Source: Anaerolineales bacterium UBA2181 (GTDB lineage: Bacteria > Chloroflexota > Anaerolineae > Promineifilales > UBA4811). Taken from it: a stretch of 64,000 nucleotides of DNA. Location of the stretch: contig DCVT01000020.1 in assembly GCA_002328075.1 (NCBI GenBank), positions 6,673 to 70,672 of the forward strand, in the 5' to 3' direction. Made by a program: the position numbers and the translations under genes. Shown here piece by piece: positions 44,855 through 53,518 of this stretch. The notes beneath the pieces are model-generated. The model was not told where the DNA came from and ran no database searches. It saw only the letters and a list, made by a program, of their open reading frames with translations. Numbering within the stretch: position 1 is the first letter of the stretch; every line of letters starts with the position of its first letter.

Positions 44855-45520
44855 ATGTCACCACCTATCCGCCTCCTCATCGCCGATGATCACCGCCTGT
44901 TCCGCCAAGGGTTGTGCTACGTCTGCACGGCCGGCGGCTTTGACGTCGTGGGACAGGCCGGGAACGGCCAGGAGGCGGTCGAGCTGGCCGGCCGCCTGAA
45001 ACCCGACGTCGTGTTGATGGATGTCCAGATGCCGGTATTGGACGGCGTGCAGGCCACCGCGCTTATCACCCGCGAGACCCCCACCACGCGGGTGATCATC
45101 CTGACCATGTACCGGCAGGACCAGTACGTCTTTGAGGCGATAAAGGCCGGGGCGCGCGGTTACCTGCTCAAGGATATCGACGAGCGGGAGCTGCTGGAGG
45201 CGATTCGCGCTGTGCATCGGGGGGAGGCGCTGATCAATCCTACCCTGGCGGCACGCCTCTTGGAGGAGTTTCGCAGCCTCAGCCAGACCGCCGGCCGCGG
45301 AGAGCCATTGGAGACGCTGACCCCGGGTGAGATGGATGTCTTGCGCATGGTGGCACACGGGGAGGATAACAGGACCATCGCCGACCGGCTGGCTCTCTCA
45401 GAGAGAACCGTCGCCAACCGGCTCAGCGAGGTCTATCAGAAGCTGCACGTCAACAACCGCACCCAGGCAGCGCTGATGGCGCTGCGCCGGGGGTGGGCGT
45501 CGCTCGACCCAGAAGAGTGA
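44855..45520 (+). CDS. NarL/FixJ-type response regulator, 221 aa
   Basis: Receiver domain with IADDHRLFRQG (acidic pocket), the phospho-Asp in VVLMDVQMPVLDG, and the Lys of GYLLKDID; then a LuxR-type HTH (LTPGEMDVLRMVAHGEDNRT, ADRLALSERTVANRLSEVYQKL). AGGAG lies five bases before the ATG at 44855. With the HisKA_3 kinase upstream it makes a complete two-component pair, now split by the S23 cassette. Its target is not shown, but the large surface-protein gene downstream is a candidate. Confidence 0.92.
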   Translation: MSPPIRLLIADDHRLFRQGLCYVCTAGGFDVVGQAGNGQEAVELAGRLKPDVVLMDVQMPVLDGVQATALITRETPTTRVIILTMYRQDQYVFEAIKAGARGYLLKDIDERELLEAIRAVHRGEALINPTLAARLLEEFRSLSQTAGRGEPLETLTPGEMDVLRMVAHGEDNRTIADRLALSERTVANRLSEVYQKLHVNNRTQAALMALRRGWASLDPEE

Positions 45521-45549
45521 CGCGACCCTTTCCCTCCACCTAGAGAACA

Positions 45550-45576
45550 AGTGCCTTCTTCGGAAGGTACTTTTTT
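45550..45576 (+). terminator. Rho-independent terminator with UUCG loop
   Basis: AGTGCCTTC, loop TTCG, GAAGGTACT (one G-U pair), then six T residues. It lies 30 bases after the regulator stop and ends the two-component operon. Confidence 0.9.
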
Positions 45577-45647
45577 CTTCTGCCGGGTGAGCTTTTTCCC
45601 TTGTCCCCGGGGGCGGGTCGTGCCATGCTGGCTATGATTCCTCCCTG

Positions 45648-46124
45648 ATGTTGTTGGAGCAAGAGTTGAGTCAGTCGATCAGGTTGGCTCTGGTGGACCA
45701 GGACGGCGAGTTCCGGCAGACGATCCACGAGTCACTTGAGGGCGCCGTCGACGTGACGATTGTGGGGCAAGCGGGCGACGCGGGTCAACTGCTGACGCTG
45801 GTGGGCAGTTCGCGCCCAGATGTGGTACTGCTGGATCTCGCGACGTTGCACGCCCACGGTCTGCAGGTATTGGCTCAGTTGGGCGTGCAGTTCCCCCATG
45901 TCGGGACGATTGTGCTGCACGCGCCAGGCCAGGGTCCGCTGGTGCTGGAGGCGCTGCAGCAGGGCGCGTTGGGCCATCTGGCGAAGGACAAGGCGGGGCG
46001 GGAGAAGATCGTTGCTGCGATTCGGGCGGTGAGCCGGCAAGAAGCGGTGCTGAGCCCGGATATTGCCGGGCAGGTGCTGGACAACGTGGTGTCGCTGGCG
46101 GAGCGTCAACTGCCGCGGCCGTGA
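45648..46124 (+). CDS. Receiver-only response-regulator-like protein, 158 aa
   Basis: The protein is a single receiver domain: IRLALVDQDGEFRQTI with the acidic pair, VVLLDLATLHAHG with the phospho-Asp, and the Lys in GHLAKDKAGRE; the usual Thr/Ser switch position reads LHAPG. There is no output domain; the end stops after the last helix. No clear ribosome site precedes the ATG, so a start a few codons later is possible. It lies between the regulator terminator and the giant surface-protein gene and may divert phosphate or bind another protein. Confidence 0.75.
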   Translation: MLLEQELSQSIRLALVDQDGEFRQTIHESLEGAVDVTIVGQAGDAGQLLTLVGSSRPDVVLLDLATLHAHGLQVLAQLGVQFPHVGTIVLHAPGQGPLVLEALQQGALGHLAKDKAGREKIVAAIRAVSRQEAVLSPDIAGQVLDNVVSLAERQLPRP

Positions 46125-46210
46125 GGGATGCGCCAAGGCAACGCTGTTTATCAGATGGGTGGTGAGGATCCAGGGTGATTGAAGCCCTGGGGTTGCAGAG
46201 GAGGAGGACA

Positions 46211-49200
46211 ATGAAGGTGCAAAGGTCTGCTCGGTGGGTTGGGGTTCTGGCCCTGGTGGCCGTGTTGGCGGTGGCGGTGGGCACGGGCGGTGCGCAGAAT
46301 GGCGAACCGGCGCAGGTGACGGCTCCAATGGGGACCGGGTTCACCTACCAGGGGTTGCTGAGCCAGGCTGGGGTGCCGGTGGATGGCACCTGTGCCTTTC
46401 GGTTCACGCTGTGGAGCGCACAGACGAGCGGGTCGCAGGTAGCCGGGCCGGTGACGGTATCGGGAGTGGAGGTGACCGGCGGCTACTTTAAGGCGGTGGT
46501 CGACTTGGGGGAGGCGCCGTTTGCCGGGGAGGGGCGGTGGCTGCAGATCGAGGTGAGCTGCGCCCCGCCCTACACCGCCTTTGAGCTGATCGGGCGGCAG
46601 GAGCTGACGGCGACGCCGTATGCGCTGTATGCGCGGTCAACCGGGGCGCTGCAGGGGCGCGCGGTGAGCTCGAGTGCGCCGGCCGCGGGCCAGGTGCTCA
46701 AATGGAACGGGACAAGCTGGGCGCCGCAGGCAGATGTGGACACGACCTACAGCGTGGGAGCCGGCCTGCAGCTGGCGGGGACGGTGTTGAGTGCGGACAC
46801 GGGCTACCTGCAGCGGCGGGTAAGCGGGATCTGTCCGGTCGGGTCGTCGATCCGGGAGGTGAACGTCGATGGGACGGTGAGCTGCGAGGTGGATGATGGA
46901 GGCGGCGGCGGCGAGGGGGACATCACCTCGGTGGCGGCCGGCGATGGGCTGACGGGGGGCGGGGAGAGCGGTGCGGTGAGCCTGGCGGTCTCGTTTGCCG
47001 GCAGCGGGGTGGCCACGGACGTGGCGCGGTCGGATCACCATCACGCCGGGGTCTATTCTCCGGTGAGCCACGTCCACGCAGGCGAGGATATCACCTCCGG
47101 CACGGTGGCGGACGCGCGGATCGCGGCCTCGCTGGCGCGAGACAGTGAGATTATGCCGGCTGTGTTGGCGGCCGACGGATCTGGCTCAGGGCTGGACGCC
47201 GACCTGCTGGACGGGCTGAATTCGGCTGATCTTCAGCGGAGAGTTTCTGGGCAGTGCGACCCTGGTTACTCAATCCGGGTGGTCAACGCGGACGGGACGG
47301 TGGTCTGTGAACTGGACGACCTGGGTAGCGGTGGCGGCGGCGGCGACATCTATGGGGTGATTGCCGGCAGCGGCCTGGTTGGCGGGGGGTTGACTGGAAC
47401 GGTGACGTTGGAGGTGGACTTTGGCGGGAGCGGCGCGGCCGCCACGGTGGCGCGCTCAGATCACGGTCACGCAGGAATCTACTCGCCCGTCGGCCACGCG
47501 CATGATGACCGGTACTACACCAAGAACCAGCTCGAAACCGGCGGGTTGGCCAGCGTGGATTGGGGTAACCTGACGGCCGTGCCGGCCGGGTTGTCCGATG
47601 GAGACGACGACACGCTGGCTGCGCTTTCGTGCGGCGAGGGCAAGGTCGCCAAATGGGTCGGCGGGGCTTGGACCTGCGGGGATGACGTGTCCGACGACAC
47701 GGTCTCCTGGGACGAGATCAGTGGGATCGTGGGGACCGGCGCGAGCCAGGTGGCGGTCGGGAACCACATGCACACCGGGGTGTATGCTGCGGTGAGCCAC
47801 GTCCACGCAGGCGAGGATATCACCTCGGGCACGGTGGCGGACGCGCGGATAGCGGCGACGCTGGCCCGCGACAGCGAGATCATGCCTACCGTATTGGCGG
47901 CCGACGGATCCGGCTCGGGACTGGACGCCGACCTGCTGGACGGGCAGCATGGGAGCACTTACCAGGCGCGGGTGGCCGGAACCTGCCTGGCCGGCAACGC
48001 CATCCGCGAGATAAACGCCGACGGGACGGTGAGCTGTGAACCCGACGACGACACGACCTACAGCGCCGGGACCGGCCTGACGCTGGCCGGCACAACCTTT
48101 AGCGCGGACAGCACCTACATGCAGCGGCGGGTAAGCGGGGTCTGTGCTGCCGGGTCGTCGATTCGGGAGATCAACGCCGATGGGACGGTGAGCTGCGAGG
48201 TGGACGACGGCGGAGGTGGGGGCGAAGGCGACATCACCTCGGTGAGCGCAGGCGAGGGTCTGACAGGGGGTGGGGAGAGCGGTGCGGTGAGCCTGGCGGT
48301 CTCGTTTGGCGGGACCGGCGCGGCCACCACGGTGGCGCGCTCAGACCACGGTCACGACGGGGTGTACGCCCAGGAGAGTCACACCCACGACGACCGGTAC
48401 TATACCAAGACCCAGCTCGAAACCACGGGTCAGGCTAGCGTGAACTGGGGTAACCTGTTCGATGTGCCGGCCGGGCTGTCCGATGGAGACGACGACACGC
48501 TCGCTGGACTCTCGTGCAGCGAGGGCAAGGTAGCGAAATGGGTAGGCGGCGCCTGGACCTGCAGCGACGACGCGACCGACGACACGGTGTCGTGGGATGA
48601 GATCAGCGGGATCGTGGGGACCGGCGCGAGCCAGGTGGCGGTCGGCAACCACGCCCACGGCGGGGAATATGCACCGGTGATCCACGTCCATTTCGGCCAG
48701 GACATCATCTCCGGCACGGTGGCCGACGAGCGGATCGCGGCGTCGCTAGCGCGAGATAGCGAGATCATGCCAACCGTGTTGGCGGCCGACGGGCAGGGCT
48801 CAGGGCTGGACGCCGACCTCTTGGACGGGCAACACGGCGCCTATTATCACGATTGGGACAACCTGCTCGACGTGCCTGCCGGGCTGTCCGATGGAGACGA
48901 CGACACGCTCGCTGGACTCTCGTGCGGCGAGGGCGAGGTCGCGAAATGGGTTGGCGGCGCCTGGACCTGCGGGGATGACGTATCTGACGACACGGTCGCC
49001 TGGGACGAGATCAGCGGGATAGTGGGGACCGGCGCGAGCCAGGTGGCGGTCGGCAACCACATGCACGCCGGGGAGTATGCACCGGTGATCCACGTCCATT
49101 TCGGCCAGGATATCATCTCCGGCACGGTGGCGGACGAGCGGATCGCGGCGTCGCTAGCGCGGGATAGCGAGATCATGCCAACCGTGTTGGCGGCTGACGG

Positions 49201-51868
49201 GCCGGGCTCAGGGCTGGACGCCGACCTCTTGGACGGGCAGGACGGCCTGTACTACCGGGATTGGGCCAACCTGATCGGGGTACCGCCTGGTTTTGCCGAC
49301 GGTGTGGATGACAACACGCACTACTTTGCCGGGACCGGGCTGACTCTCACGCTGGACAACGACCTACTGGTGCTGCCCGGGTATCAGCTACCCCAAGCTT
49401 GTACGGAGGGCCAGGTCACCAAGTGGGAGGGGACCCTGGGCCGGTGGGTGTGTGGAATGGACCAGGTGGGTGAAAGTTCGGCCGCCTGGCTGCTTGCGGG
49501 CAACGCGGGCACGGTCCCGGGGGACCGGCTGGGCACCACCGATGCTGCTCCCCTGACGCTGGTGGTGAGCGGGACGGTGGCGCAGCGGTTTGAGCCGGCC
49601 GGTCCCACCCCCAATCTGATCGGCGGGTCAGGCGCCAATTGGGTGGTCCCCGGTGTGACCGGCGCCACGATAGGCGGAGGCGGCGACCCTGGGCGGGGCA
49701 ACCGGGTTACCGACCACTGGGGTGTGGTGGGAGGGGGCGCCAGCAACCAGGCGGGCAACAGCGCCGGCGCTCCTGATGATGCCGGGTATGCCACGGTGGG
49801 CGGCGGCGAGAGCAACCTGGTCACCGCCACCCACGGGACGGTGGGCGGCGGGTATGACAACACCGCCGCGGCTTCGTATGCCACCGTGGCGGGCGGCTTT
49901 TCCAACCGGGCCACCGGCGACTGGGCTGCCACCGTGGGCGGTGGCCTTGGCAACCTGGCCAGTGGCAGTTGGTGCGCGACCGTGGCTGGTGGCGAGGACA
50001 ACGTGGCCAGCGGGCAGACGGCCTTTGTCGGCGGTGGGGTATGGAACTACGCCGTGGGTGATTACAGCACGGTGAGCGGCGGAGGCTATAACCGAGCCGC
50101 CGGCAGCCTTGCCGCCATCGGCGGAGGAATGGAGAACTACGCCACCGGCGATTCATCGACCGTCGCCGGGGGGAGAGCCAACACCGCCATCGGCGTCGGT
50201 GCCTTTGTGGGCGGTGGCGGTTACGACGGAGTGTTCGCATACGGTAACCAGGCCGGCGGTTTGGCCGCGGTGATCGCCGGTGGGGTGCGGAACGCGATCA
50301 ACTCAGCAGCCAATTACGCCACCATCGGCGGGGGCTACGGTAACGACGTCAGCGGTAGCTACGGCGCCATAGGGGGTGGCGATGACAACCGCGTCGTCGG
50401 GAGTTATGGCATCGTGGGCGGCGGCCAGGGCAACGCGATCACCGGCACTCACGGGACCGTGGGCGGTGGATACTACAACGCCGCCTCGGTCGACTATGCC
50501 ACGGTGGGCGGCGGCCTGAGCAACGTGGCCAGCGGCAGCTCGGGATCGGCCGTGGTCGGGGGCGAGGAAAACGGCGCCAGTGGGCAGGGGGCCTTTGTGG
50601 GCGCCGGAACGCGTAACTATGCGATGGGCAACTACAGCACGGTTGCCGGCGGCGGCCTGAATGAAGCCGCAGGCCCCTGGAGCGCCGTGGGCGGAGGCTA
50701 TGACAACTTGGCCGGCGACGACTATGCCACCGTAGCAGGCGGCGAAAGCAACCAGGCGACCAACTACGCTGCCACCGTTGGGGGCGGGTATTACAACATT
50801 GCCGATTATTGGGCTGCCACCGTAGCGGGCGGCGCACACAATGAGGCGAGCGGCGACGCTGCCACCGTGGCGGGTGGTTACCTTAACGAGGCGACCGTTT
50901 CTTATGCCACCGTCGGCGGCGGCGAATATAACGTCGCCAGCCACTATGCCGCTACCGTGGGCGGCGGCTCTACCAACCAGGCCAGTGGGGATTCCGCGAC
51001 CGTCGGCGGGGGCATATACAACACCGCCAGTAATACGGACTCCACCGCAGGCGGCGGCCAGGGCAACCAGGCCACCGGCGTGCGCGCCACTGTCGGTGGC
51101 GGCTGGAACAACACTGCGAGCTCTAACGCGGCTACCGTCCCCGGCGGGTCCGAAAACACCGCCAGCGGTGCTTACTCGTTTGCCGCCGGCGCTCAGGCGA
51201 CCGCCTCCCACGACGGTTCGTTTGTCTGGTCCAGCTACGACCCGACCTCTTCCTACGCCACCGACAGCTTTACCGTGCGCGCCCGCGGCGGGGCGCGATT
51301 CTACACTGCCTCCGGGACCGGGACCGGGGTCCAGTTGTCGTCGGGCGGCAGCTCCTGGGCCAGCATTTCGGACCGTAACGTCAAGGAGAATTTCAGCGCG
51401 GTGGACAGCGCCCAGGTGCTGGAGATTCTGGCCGGGCTGCCGATCCAGACCTGGAACCTGATCGCGCAGCCGGATTCCACGCGCCATATCGGCCCGGTGG
51501 CGCAGGACTTTAACGGCCAGTTCGCCTACCTCTTTGGCGAGGTGGAGAGCCCGGTGCACATCAACAATATGGACGCCATCGGCATTTCGCTGGCTGCCAG
51601 CCAGGGGCTCTACCAGAAGGTGCAGGAGCAGCAGGCGACCATCGAGAAGCTGCAGCAGGAAAACGTCGCGTTGGAGGCGCAACTCGCGGAGCAGCAGGCG
51701 TCGATCGGCGACCTGAACGCGCGGATGGCGGCGCTGGAAAAGCGCGTCCAGGGCCCAATGGCGGCCGGCTTGTCCAACCTCCCGCTTGCGGGGGGCGGCG
51801 GCCTGCTGTCCGGCGCCGGGCTGCTGGGCCTGGCGGCGGTGGCGGTCGCCTGGTTGAAGCGGCGCTGA
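46211..51868 (+). CDS. Giant repeat surface protein with S74 chaperone domain, 1885 aa
   Basis: Signal peptide (VGVLALVAVLAVAVG), then a domain at about 38-150 (GTGFTYQGLLSQAGVPVDGT), then long repeats: four copies of TVADxRIAASLARDSEIMP with GSGLDADLLDG, and three of GEGKVAKWVGGAWTCGDD with SWDEISGIVGTGASQVAVGN. From about residue 1140 to 1670 some thirty short GG-x-x-N-x-A-x-G units follow, like the left-handed roll of trimeric adhesin heads. SDRNVKENFSAVDSAQVLEI begins a peptidase-S74 intramolecular chaperone, then a coiled coil, and a C-terminal Gly-rich LPLAGGGGLL with one membrane helix and KRR. S74 domains trimerise and then cut themselves off. AGGAGGAC precedes the ATG. Confidence 0.88.
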   Translation: MKVQRSARWVGVLALVAVLAVAVGTGGAQNGEPAQVTAPMGTGFTYQGLLSQAGVPVDGTCAFRFTLWSAQTSGSQVAGPVTVSGVEVTGGYFKAVVDLGEAPFAGEGRWLQIEVSCAPPYTAFELIGRQELTATPYALYARSTGALQGRAVSSSAPAAGQVLKWNGTSWAPQADVDTTYSVGAGLQLAGTVLSADTGYLQRRVSGICPVGSSIREVNVDGTVSCEVDDGGGGGEGDITSVAAGDGLTGGGESGAVSLAVSFAGSGVATDVARSDHHHAGVYSPVSHVHAGEDITSGTVADARIAASLARDSEIMPAVLAADGSGSGLDADLLDGLNSADLQRRVSGQCDPGYSIRVVNADGTVVCELDDLGSGGGGGDIYGVIAGSGLVGGGLTGTVTLEVDFGGSGAAATVARSDHGHAGIYSPVGHAHDDRYYTKNQLETGGLASVDWGNLTAVPAGLSDGDDDTLAALSCGEGKVAKWVGGAWTCGDDVSDDTVSWDEISGIVGTGASQVAVGNHMHTGVYAAVSHVHAGEDITSGTVADARIAATLARDSEIMPTVLAADGSGSGLDADLLDGQHGSTYQARVAGTCLAGNAIREINADGTVSCEPDDDTTYSAGTGLTLAGTTFSADSTYMQRRVSGVCAAGSSIREINADGTVSCEVDDGGGGGEGDITSVSAGEGLTGGGESGAVSLAVSFGGTGAATTVARSDHGHDGVYAQESHTHDDRYYTKTQLETTGQASVNWGNLFDVPAGLSDGDDDTLAGLSCSEGKVAKWVGGAWTCSDDATDDTVSWDEISGIVGTGASQVAVGNHAHGGEYAPVIHVHFGQDIISGTVADERIAASLARDSEIMPTVLAADGQGSGLDADLLDGQHGAYYHDWDNLLDVPAGLSDGDDDTLAGLSCGEGEVAKWVGGAWTCGDDVSDDTVAWDEISGIVGTGASQVAVGNHMHAGEYAPVIHVHFGQDIISGTVADERIAASLARDSEIMPTVLAADGPGSGLDADLLDGQDGLYYRDWANLIGVPPGFADGVDDNTHYFAGTGLTLTLDNDLLVLPGYQLPQACTEGQVTKWEGTLGRWVCGMDQVGESSAAWLLAGNAGTVPGDRLGTTDAAPLTLVVSGTVAQRFEPAGPTPNLIGGSGANWVVPGVTGATIGGGGDPGRGNRVTDHWGVVGGGASNQAGNSAGAPDDAGYATVGGGESNLVTATHGTVGGGYDNTAAASYATVAGGFSNRATGDWAATVGGGLGNLASGSWCATVAGGEDNVASGQTAFVGGGVWNYAVGDYSTVSGGGYNRAAGSLAAIGGGMENYATGDSSTVAGGRANTAIGVGAFVGGGGYDGVFAYGNQAGGLAAVIAGGVRNAINSAANYATIGGGYGNDVSGSYGAIGGGDDNRVVGSYGIVGGGQGNAITGTHGTVGGGYYNAASVDYATVGGGLSNVASGSSGSAVVGGEENGASGQGAFVGAGTRNYAMGNYSTVAGGGLNEAAGPWSAVGGGYDNLAGDDYATVAGGESNQATNYAATVGGGYYNIADYWAATVAGGAHNEASGDAATVAGGYLNEATVSYATVGGGEYNVASHYAATVGGGSTNQASGDSATVGGGIYNTASNTDSTAGGGQGNQATGVRATVGGGWNNTASSNAATVPGGSENTASGAYSFAAGAQATASHDGSFVWSSYDPTSSYATDSFTVRARGGARFYTASGTGTGVQLSSGGSSWASISDRNVKENFSAVDSAQVLEILAGLPIQTWNLIAQPDSTRHIGPVAQDFNGQFAYLFGEVESPVHINNMDAIGISLAASQGLYQKVQEQQATIEKLQQENVALEAQLAEQQASIGDLNARMAALEKRVQGPMAAGLSNLPLAGGGGLLSGAGLLGLAAVAVAWLKRR
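47083..49260 (+). repeat. Long tandem coding repeats within the surface-protein gene
   Basis: Near-identical DNA blocks of 150-190 bases recur at about 47083, 47812, 48700 and 49108 (SGTVAD type) and at about 47600, 48490 and 48900 (AKWVGGAW type). High identity between blocks means recent duplication or gene conversion, and a risk of collapse in assembly. Confidence 0.8.
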
Positions 51869-51888
51869 GAACAGCCCGTGGCGAGAGT

Positions 51889-51912
51889 TGGCAGGTTTTC
51901 CAAAACCTGTCA
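51889..51912. repeat. Stem-loop between surface-protein gene and next gene
   Basis: TGGCAGGTTTT and AAAACCTGTCA form an 11-bp stem (one G-U) with a two-base loop. No T run follows, so it may be a processing or partial termination signal between the two genes. Confidence 0.55.
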
Positions 51913-51938
51913 GCTCTTTCCCGAAAAGGAGATCTGCT

Positions 51939-52241
51939 ATGAAGATCAAAAAGCTGTGGGTGGCATCAGTGGCGCTGGTCGCCGCGGCCGGGCTGATAGC
52001 GGTCGCCGTGGCAGCGGCCGGCGCGCAGGTGGGCAGCTACCAGATCGACTGGTGGGTGGTGGCGGGGGGCGGCGGGAGCTCGGGCAGCGAGGTGGGGTAC
52101 CAGCTTAGCGGGGTGGCGGGGCAGCCGGCCTCGGGGCCGCTGATCGGTGGCGAGGGCTACGGGCTCAACAGCGGCTACTGGGTGGGGCTGATGCTGCCGA
52201 CCGGGTACGAGATCTATCTGCCGGCGGTGCTCCGGGGATAG
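51939..52241 (+). CDS. Small secreted protein, 100 aa
   Basis: Signal peptide (VASVALVAAAGLIAVAVAAA), then YQIDWWVVAGGGGSSGSEVG, YQLSGVAGQPASGPLIGG and YGLNSGYWVGL, ending EIYLPAVLRG. The GYxLSGxxGQPxxG...GxNSGYW pattern and the YLPxVLR ending are widespread in Chloroflexota secreted proteins of unknown function; the ending may be a sorting or anchoring signal, which is an inference. AAGGAG precedes the ATG at 51939. It follows the giant surface protein closely and could be co-expressed. Confidence 0.7.
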   Translation: MKIKKLWVASVALVAAAGLIAVAVAAAGAQVGSYQIDWWVVAGGGGSSGSEVGYQLSGVAGQPASGPLIGGEGYGLNSGYWVGLMLPTGYEIYLPAVLRG

Positions 52242-52384
52242 CGGGCAGGCGCGAGCGGCACGCTCCGGAAGGGACACCAGTCCGACGCGGTCTTGAGGAC
52301 CGCGTTGGTCAAGGTGGAGTGGCTGGATGTAGTTGTGACGGCAGTCGAGTCTGTGTGTCTTGCAGAGTTCCAAAGGAGGCAAAA

Positions 52385-52735
52385 ATGAGCAAGGCAGCCA
52401 AGAGTGTCTTTGTGTTTGGGATCTATATGGTAGTCATCGGCCTTGGTTTCCTGGTAATCCCCAATACCCCCCTGGGTCTGTTCGGTTTTCCGGCCACCAG
52501 TGAGCCCTGGATTCGCGTCGTGGGGATGCTGTGTCTCGTCCTGGCTTTCTACTACATCCAGGCGGCACGCCACGAGCTGCGGCCCTTTTTCGGATGGACG
52601 GTTTACGCCCGCACCGGCGTCCTGGTCTGCTTTATCGTCATGGTGGCGTTGGGCCTGGCCAAACCGATGCTGATTGCCTTTGGCGTGGTGGACCTGATAG
52701 GAGCCATCTGGACCGGCGTGGCACTGCGCGGTTAA
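52385..52735 (+). CDS. Small four-helix membrane protein, 116 aa
   Basis: Four hydrophobic segments fill the protein (VFVFGIYMVVIGLGFLVI, VVGMLCLVLAFYYIQAA, TGVLVCFIVMVALGL, LIAFGVVDLIGAIWTGVAL). GGAGG lies eight bases before the ATG at 52385. No named family is recognised; similar small proteins of unknown function occur in many bacteria. Confidence 0.65.
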   Translation: MSKAAKSVFVFGIYMVVIGLGFLVIPNTPLGLFGFPATSEPWIRVVGMLCLVLAFYYIQAARHELRPFFGWTVYARTGVLVCFIVMVALGLAKPMLIAFGVVDLIGAIWTGVALRG

Positions 52736-53140
52736 AAGGCCGAGATCAGCGGCACTGGGCCGACAGAGGCTTGTGGGCTGAACCGTATCGGACAAAAGAG
52801 AGCAGGCGCATAGCGCCTGACCCGGCCTGAACCCGCCTGGGCTGCCCGTGCAGATCGGCGGGTTCGCGCGCCTGGCGGTCGAATCTGAAACGCCGGCCTG
52901 TCGCTGCGCCTGCGCCGGCCGACGAGATGCAAGACGGCCAGCGCCGCGGCCGGCCTCCGACCCCCCGGCCCGGTTCGCGCCGCGTGACCCGTCCATGTCC
53001 GCCAACTCTAGCACACGCTGGACGTAGACGCTGTACCCATACCTCAGGTACTGTATTGCGTGTCCTGGACACCGCACAAGCTGCGCTTGCCCGAACTGGC
53101 CGGCTGCGATAGACTCACTTCAAGGAGTGGATGAGTCAGC
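52736..53140. other. Gap of 405 bases without recognisable gene
   Basis: GC-rich sequence with no family signature, repeat or good promoter that I can point to. Confidence 0.5.
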
Positions 53141-53392
53141 ATGAGCCAGGAAACCGCTTTCCGGGCCGTGATCGAGGAAGGCCGGGGCGGCGGGGCCTTC
53201 GTAACCGTGCCTTTTGACGTGGAAGCGGCGTTTGGCAAAAAGCGGGTCAGTGTGCGGGCGACCATCGACGACCGGCCGTATCGCGGCTCGCTGGTGCGGA
53301 TGGGTGGACCGGATCACATCCTGGGGGTACTCAAGGAAATCCGGGCAAAGATTGGCAAGCGCGTGGGGGACGAGGTGTACGTGGTGCTTGGG
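53141..53392 (+). pseudogene. DUF1905/YdeI-type protein, N-terminal half
   Basis: MSQETAFRAVIEEGRGGGAF, VTVPFDVEAAFGKKRVSVRA, GSLVRMGGPDHILGVLKEIR and KRVGDEVYVVL are the DUF1905 beta-barrel up to the strand before its last turn. At 53390 a run of G residues and the attachment repeat begin, and the frame beyond is foreign. The other half of the protein resumes at 55656. The intact gene would be about 155 codons. Confidence 0.8.
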
Positions 53393-53432
53393 GGGGGTGT
53401 TGCACAAGAAACCGCACAATGGAGTTCGGATC
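53390..53432. repeat. Attachment-type repeat, site C (attL-like)
   Basis: Eight G residues, then the 35-bp P-prime arm in inverted orientation relative to sites A and B (one or two mismatches). Its left flank is the DUF1905 gene, so this is host flank joined to element arm. Confidence 0.8.
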
Positions 53433-53518
53433 ATCGGCCAGTGATCTTGGAATACTGCCCGGTCGGTGGATATCTTATCCACCTGGTGGATAGGCGAATC
53501 GGCCAGGCGGATAACCTA

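Noticed and set aside
47083..51200. Regular repeats as a possible CRISPR array
   Set aside because: The repeats are in frame, vary at codon third positions and have no constant spacer length; they belong to the surface-protein gene.
50303..51949. 548-codon open frame on the minus strand
   Set aside because: Shadow of the repeat region of the S74 surface protein; its own repeats only mirror that gene.
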